Source: Candidatus Bathyarchaeota archaeon | GTDB lineage: Archaea; Thermoproteota; Bathyarchaeia; 40CM-2-53-6 | NCBI GenBank assembly: GCA_005888755.1 | Contig: VBBQ01000030.1 | Location: 94,833 to 158,832, forward strand | Direction: 5' to 3' | Length of the DNA stretch: 64,000 nucleotides | In this document: piece after piece, positions 61,064 to 64,000 of the stretch | Position numbering within the stretch: the stretch's first letter is position 1 | Layout of the letters: every line of letters starts with the position of its first letter | Translations under genes and position numbers: made by a program | The notes under the pieces: model-generated | What the model was told of the DNA's origin: nothing | Seen by the model: the letters and a program-made list of their open reading frames with translations, nothing else | Databases searched by the model: none

Positions 61064-62602
61064 ATGCTCCTACTTGCTCTCGTAGTTTTCATCCCGCTAC
61101 TATCGATGAACCCGTTTCCGAGAGTGCGCGCCGACCAGCCGTTTACTCTGAACGCGGTTCCGGCCGCGGCACAAGAAGGAAACACTGTCAGTCTTGTTTT
61201 ATCTGCTGTAGGAGCGGTTCCTAACATCCAATACAGGTTCAGGTTTTCGGTAACCGATCCCGCGGGCACGACAGTCCAATCGCTGATGGAGAACTATACG
61301 ACTGGACAAGGACAGGACACGTTTACCTTGATAGTTATCTACCCGAGCCCTTCACTTCCGGGAGTGAACACGTTAGTGGGCCAATACAACGCCAAGGTCG
61401 ATGAACTATGGCCCACGGCCGCGCCAGGTGTGGCTGGAACCTCGTTCTTCCTCAGCATAACTGACAGTTCCTCGTATCAGAGAACGCAAACTGTGAATGT
61501 GCAGGCAAGCGGCTACAAGGTTTCAGAAAGCGTGACTGTAACTATCAGGACGCAGACTACTTCGACCCTCGTCTTCTCCCAAACTGTACAAGCGAGTGGT
61601 GCGGGGGTCGTAGCGACAAGTTGGAAGATTCCAGTAAACGCCACGATAGACACTTACGTTGTGACTTTGACCGGGACGAGTACTGTCAAGAACCCAGTCG
61701 ATTCCGACCGGGTCTCCGTGGGACGGGCGATTATGATCGTCAGCTCGATCACATCTGTCAAATCAGTTTACCAAAGGACTGAGACGATGAGTTTCTCCTT
61801 CCAGCCCACTTATCCAGACGGGTCCATTCCTTCAACGGGAGTCGCTCTTCTATCCCTGGCAAGGCCTGGAGGTGGAAGCGTCACTCTGACAGCAACGTAC
61901 GATAGTACGTCTCAGACTTTCCAGGCGTCTTACCAAACCTCGTTGGATAATCAGACCGGGACGTGGACGGCAAGCTTGGGAGGACATGCCTACAGCGATG
62001 CCTTTGGGAACAACGGTCCGGGAACAATAGTCACCAATAACTCGCAGCTGACAACCATTCCTCTAGCTGTCACTGTTACTACAAATTCGACTATCGTTGT
62101 GGGTCAACAGCTCAGGTTCAGCGCTAGCATCACGTATCCTGATGGAACAGTCTTCCAGCCGGGCACAGTGAAAGCCTACCTACTCTACAGCGGAACACCT
62201 ACGGTCAACGATACTGTACCTGTCGTTTTCGACACATCCCTGCAATTATGGCTCGGCACATACACGATTAGACCCTCGGACACTGGGGGACTATGGTCCC
62301 TGGTCGTTAAGGCATCAGATTCCCCGACCCCTCCCAACACCGGTTCTGCTACGAGAGCTATCACTGTTCAGAATACGACTGGAGGGAATGCTTCCTTCCC
62401 ACTTTACTACTTCGGGATAATCGCAGCCCTACTAGCATTACTTTTGGTTGTCTTCTTCCTCGCATTCAGAAGACGCAAAGTAACACACGCTAGGTTGAAG
62501 ATTGACTTGGACGCTGTGCGGTCTGAGGCTGGACGAATAGAGAGTACGGATTTCTTCAAGTCAGTAAAGGATCAGGTGAAGAAGGAAAAGGATGAAAAAT
62601 GA
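61064..62602 (+). CDS. Surface-anchored Ig-like domain protein
   Basis: The 512 residues have an N-terminal hydrophobic signal (about 1-23), then several beta-sandwich domains of about 100 residues rich in Thr, Ser and Val (for example PAGTTVQSLMENYTTGQGQD and later YPDGTVFQPGTVKAYLLYSG), one membrane helix (about 446-468) and a basic cytoplasmic tail with RRRK. From the ATG at 61064 the signal lacks an N-terminal positive charge. In-frame upstream codons encode several Arg and Lys but no ATG, GTG or TTG, so the true start may be an unusual codon. Confidence 0.65.
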   Translation: MLLLALVVFIPLLSMNPFPRVRADQPFTLNAVPAAAQEGNTVSLVLSAVGAVPNIQYRFRFSVTDPAGTTVQSLMENYTTGQGQDTFTLIVIYPSPSLPGVNTLVGQYNAKVDELWPTAAPGVAGTSFFLSITDSSSYQRTQTVNVQASGYKVSESVTVTIRTQTTSTLVFSQTVQASGAGVVATSWKIPVNATIDTYVVTLTGTSTVKNPVDSDRVSVGRAIMIVSSITSVKSVYQRTETMSFSFQPTYPDGSIPSTGVALLSLARPGGGSVTLTATYDSTSQTFQASYQTSLDNQTGTWTASLGGHAYSDAFGNNGPGTIVTNNSQLTTIPLAVTVTTNSTIVVGQQLRFSASITYPDGTVFQPGTVKAYLLYSGTPTVNDTVPVVFDTSLQLWLGTYTIRPSDTGGLWSLVVKASDSPTPPNTGSATRAITVQNTTGGNASFPLYYFGIIAALLALLLVVFFLAFRRRKVTHARLKIDLDAVRSEAGRIESTDFFKSVKDQVKKEKDEK

Positions 62603-62618
62603 AACGAGCTTCTCTTAT

Positions 62619-63845
62619 CTAGGGCAGTATTCCGCCGATCTTCGCCAATGTCACCAGTCCAGGTTTCTTCTCAAAGATCCCGGCGGTTATTTCGAGTGCC
62701 TTCTTCTGGAGTTTCTTGTCTTTGTTGAGTTTGTGAAGAGCTCTTTTGTTCAGCCGTTTTATCAACCAGTTATCGCTCAGGGCGTAGGTCACGGTATAGT
62801 TCGCGTGCTTCCCTATCACGTCCGCGCGCATCTTTCGTTCTTTCTGGTATTCCAGCAAGGAAGTCTGTGAAAAGTCTCCAGCAACCTTACACTTGTCAAT
62901 CACCTCAGCTAACGCCACGGCATCTTCCAGCGCGAGGTTCACTCCCTGTCCCGCGTGCGGATGGAAACTATGTGCCGCATCCCCTAGCAGCGCTATCCCA
63001 TTTCCGACCCACCTGTTCACCTGTATGTAGGAGGGCGTAAAGTACGCCATCTTCGTCCAGGCTTCCACACCCGTAAAGGCGTCCGCCATCTCCGGGGCAG
63101 CCTGAACAACCTCCGCTCTGAATGAGGCCAAACCCTCCTTCTTCACGCTGTCAAAACTACGCGGACCAACGCAATGGAAGAGGTAGGTCGCTTCAGGACC
63201 GGAAGGCATTATTCCCAACATCTTCCCCGGGCTCTGATACTGGCGGGCTCTGCCTTCTAAGCCAGGAACGGGACCGACTAGTCCGACGAGAAACGAGTCG
63301 GGATATTTCTTGGTCTTCACCTGCGAGCCGAGACTAGTGCGTAACCGTGATTGGGGACCATCAGCACCCACAACGACTGAAGCCTGAATCTGATCGGTTA
63401 CGCCATCTGCTTCATAGACGACTCCATTAGCCCTGCCCTCGGTCATTGTTAGTTCTTGGAAGGATGTTCCCCAGAGCACCCTCGCCCCTGCATTCTCTGC
63501 TAGATAGACAAGCAGACGCTCTATCTCGGTCGCGTTAGCTGTCAAAAGATAATTCTGAGGATGGTCCAACAAGCCATAGTCTGCTTCAAGCAGAACTTCT
63601 CCCTCCCAGCTCTTAACTTCCAGAATCTGGGAAGCAGAGCCTATCTCCCTGGCCCGGCCCAGTGCTTCGAGTTTTTCCAGAACTGCGAGTCCGTTAGGTT
63701 GGAATGTCAGCCCACGCGGAATACCTTCCGGGCTTTTCTGCCGTTCGAGAAGGATTGTTGAGATTCCCTTTTTCTGGAGTTCTATTGCTAGAGCGAGAGC
63801 GGCGATTCCAGCTCCCACAACTACGACATCGGCCTTCCCGGGCAA
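62619..63845 (-). CDS. FAD-dependent monooxygenase, UbiH/PHBH type
   Basis: The 408-residue protein has the ADP-binding start VVVVGAGIAALALAIELQKKG (GxGxxG), TILLERQKSPEGIPRGLTFQ, the DG motif region VVVGADGPQSRLRTSLG, and the second FAD motif LLGDAAHSFHPHAGQGVNLA. This is the class A flavoprotein monooxygenase family, which includes ubiquinone hydroxylases and aromatic ring hydroxylases. The substrate is unknown. The start is ATG at 63845. Confidence 0.88.
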   Translation of the reverse strand: MPGKADVVVVGAGIAALALAIELQKKGISTILLERQKSPEGIPRGLTFQPNGLAVLEKLEALGRAREIGSASQILEVKSWEGEVLLEADYGLLDHPQNYLLTANATEIERLLVYLAENAGARVLWGTSFQELTMTEGRANGVVYEADGVTDQIQASVVVGADGPQSRLRTSLGSQVKTKKYPDSFLVGLVGPVPGLEGRARQYQSPGKMLGIMPSGPEATYLFHCVGPRSFDSVKKEGLASFRAEVVQAAPEMADAFTGVEAWTKMAYFTPSYIQVNRWVGNGIALLGDAAHSFHPHAGQGVNLALEDAVALAEVIDKCKVAGDFSQTSLLEYQKERKMRADVIGKHANYTVTYALSDNWLIKRLNKRALHKLNKDKKLQKKALEITAGIFEKKPGLVTLAKIGGILP

Positions 63846-64000
63846 TGCTTTCCCTCGTGCGTCTCGAACGGTCTCTAGGTGATTATTAGCCTCTAGGGAA
63901 ACTCCGAGATGTTTTAACGGCTTGGTTGGAAGAGTTCGTTAGCGATCCATAATTAGATGTCAACAGCAGAGTGCCTTTGCTTAGGAGTCTAATTATATTG

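Noticed and set aside
63954-64000. A new gene starting at ATG 63958
   Set aside because: The frame meets a stop after 11 codons, so nothing can be supported before the window ends.

Overview
The window looks like a chromosomal segment of an archaeon, probably a Thermoproteota/Nitrososphaeria-type lineage or another aerobic archaeon. It has no rRNA or other phylogenetic marker, so the placement is tentative. The archaeal case rests on AT-rich TATA-like boxes (CTTATAC, CTTTATACC, TTTAAA) about 26 bases before apparent start sites with very short leaders, a DRG-type GTPase, an Lhr helicase carrying an intein, and heavy use of TTG start codons, often in TTGA stop/start overlaps. A heme O synthase suggests aerobic respiration. 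I see no tRNA, rRNA, CRISPR array, prophage or insertion sequence.

Layout. 1-4551 (+) is a folate-dependent purine operon: tail of an unidentified gene, purN, folD, 5-formyl-THF cyclo-ligase, purE, purC, purM. 4574-7588 (-) holds membrane and exported proteins: a membrane protein, an anchored caspase-like protein, a cupredoxin/Ig protein, a frameshifted CDGSH gene, and a SHOCT-domain protein behind a striking 14-base-period operator. 7764-9442 (-) encodes PurH as two separate genes. 9517-13500 (-) is a MacB/LolD-like ABC exporter operon. 13603-18005 holds a DEDD exonuclease, a rhomboid protease, heme O synthase, a GATase, a frameshifted class V aminotransferase and a zinc-ribbon protein.

18195-30373 (+) is the most unusual part: four large tandem secreted proteins of about 1000 residues. 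Each has the sequence hallmarks of a family 5 (oligopeptide/nickel) solute-binding protein in circularly permuted order, with an inserted Ig-like module, a dockerin-like EF-hand module and a conserved Cys-containing tail. No permease or ATPase gene lies beside them.

30523-31611 is a DRG GTPase. 31625-36197 (-) is a complete threonine operon (thrB, thrC, hom, aspartokinase). 36682-43101 holds a zinc-ribbon protein, HtpX with an inserted EF-hand, a methyltransferase, an MFS carrier, an FTR1-like protein, MsrB and a metallo-beta-lactamase-fold hydrolase. 43340-46580 (+) encodes a secreted sedolisin peptidase and a YVTN beta-propeller. 46690-50940 (-) is Lhr with a 461-residue intein at helicase motif V. 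51010-64000 has gcvH, a nitroreductase and HAD phosphatase sharing one promoter region, an SPFH/zinc-ribbon pair, leuCD-type genes, an isochorismatase-like hydrolase, an orphan DNA methyltransferase, an MFS carrier, an Ig-like surface protein and an FAD monooxygenase.

Taken together, FolD, the cyclo-ligase and GcvH supply and maintain folate one-carbon units, and PurN and AICAR transformylase consume them. This is the folate-dependent purine route rather than the formate/ATP route of many archaea. The four binding proteins, the sedolisin and the exporter suggest a cell that degrades and scavenges peptides outside the membrane. Two genes are broken by single-base frameshifts, which may be true mutations or assembly errors.
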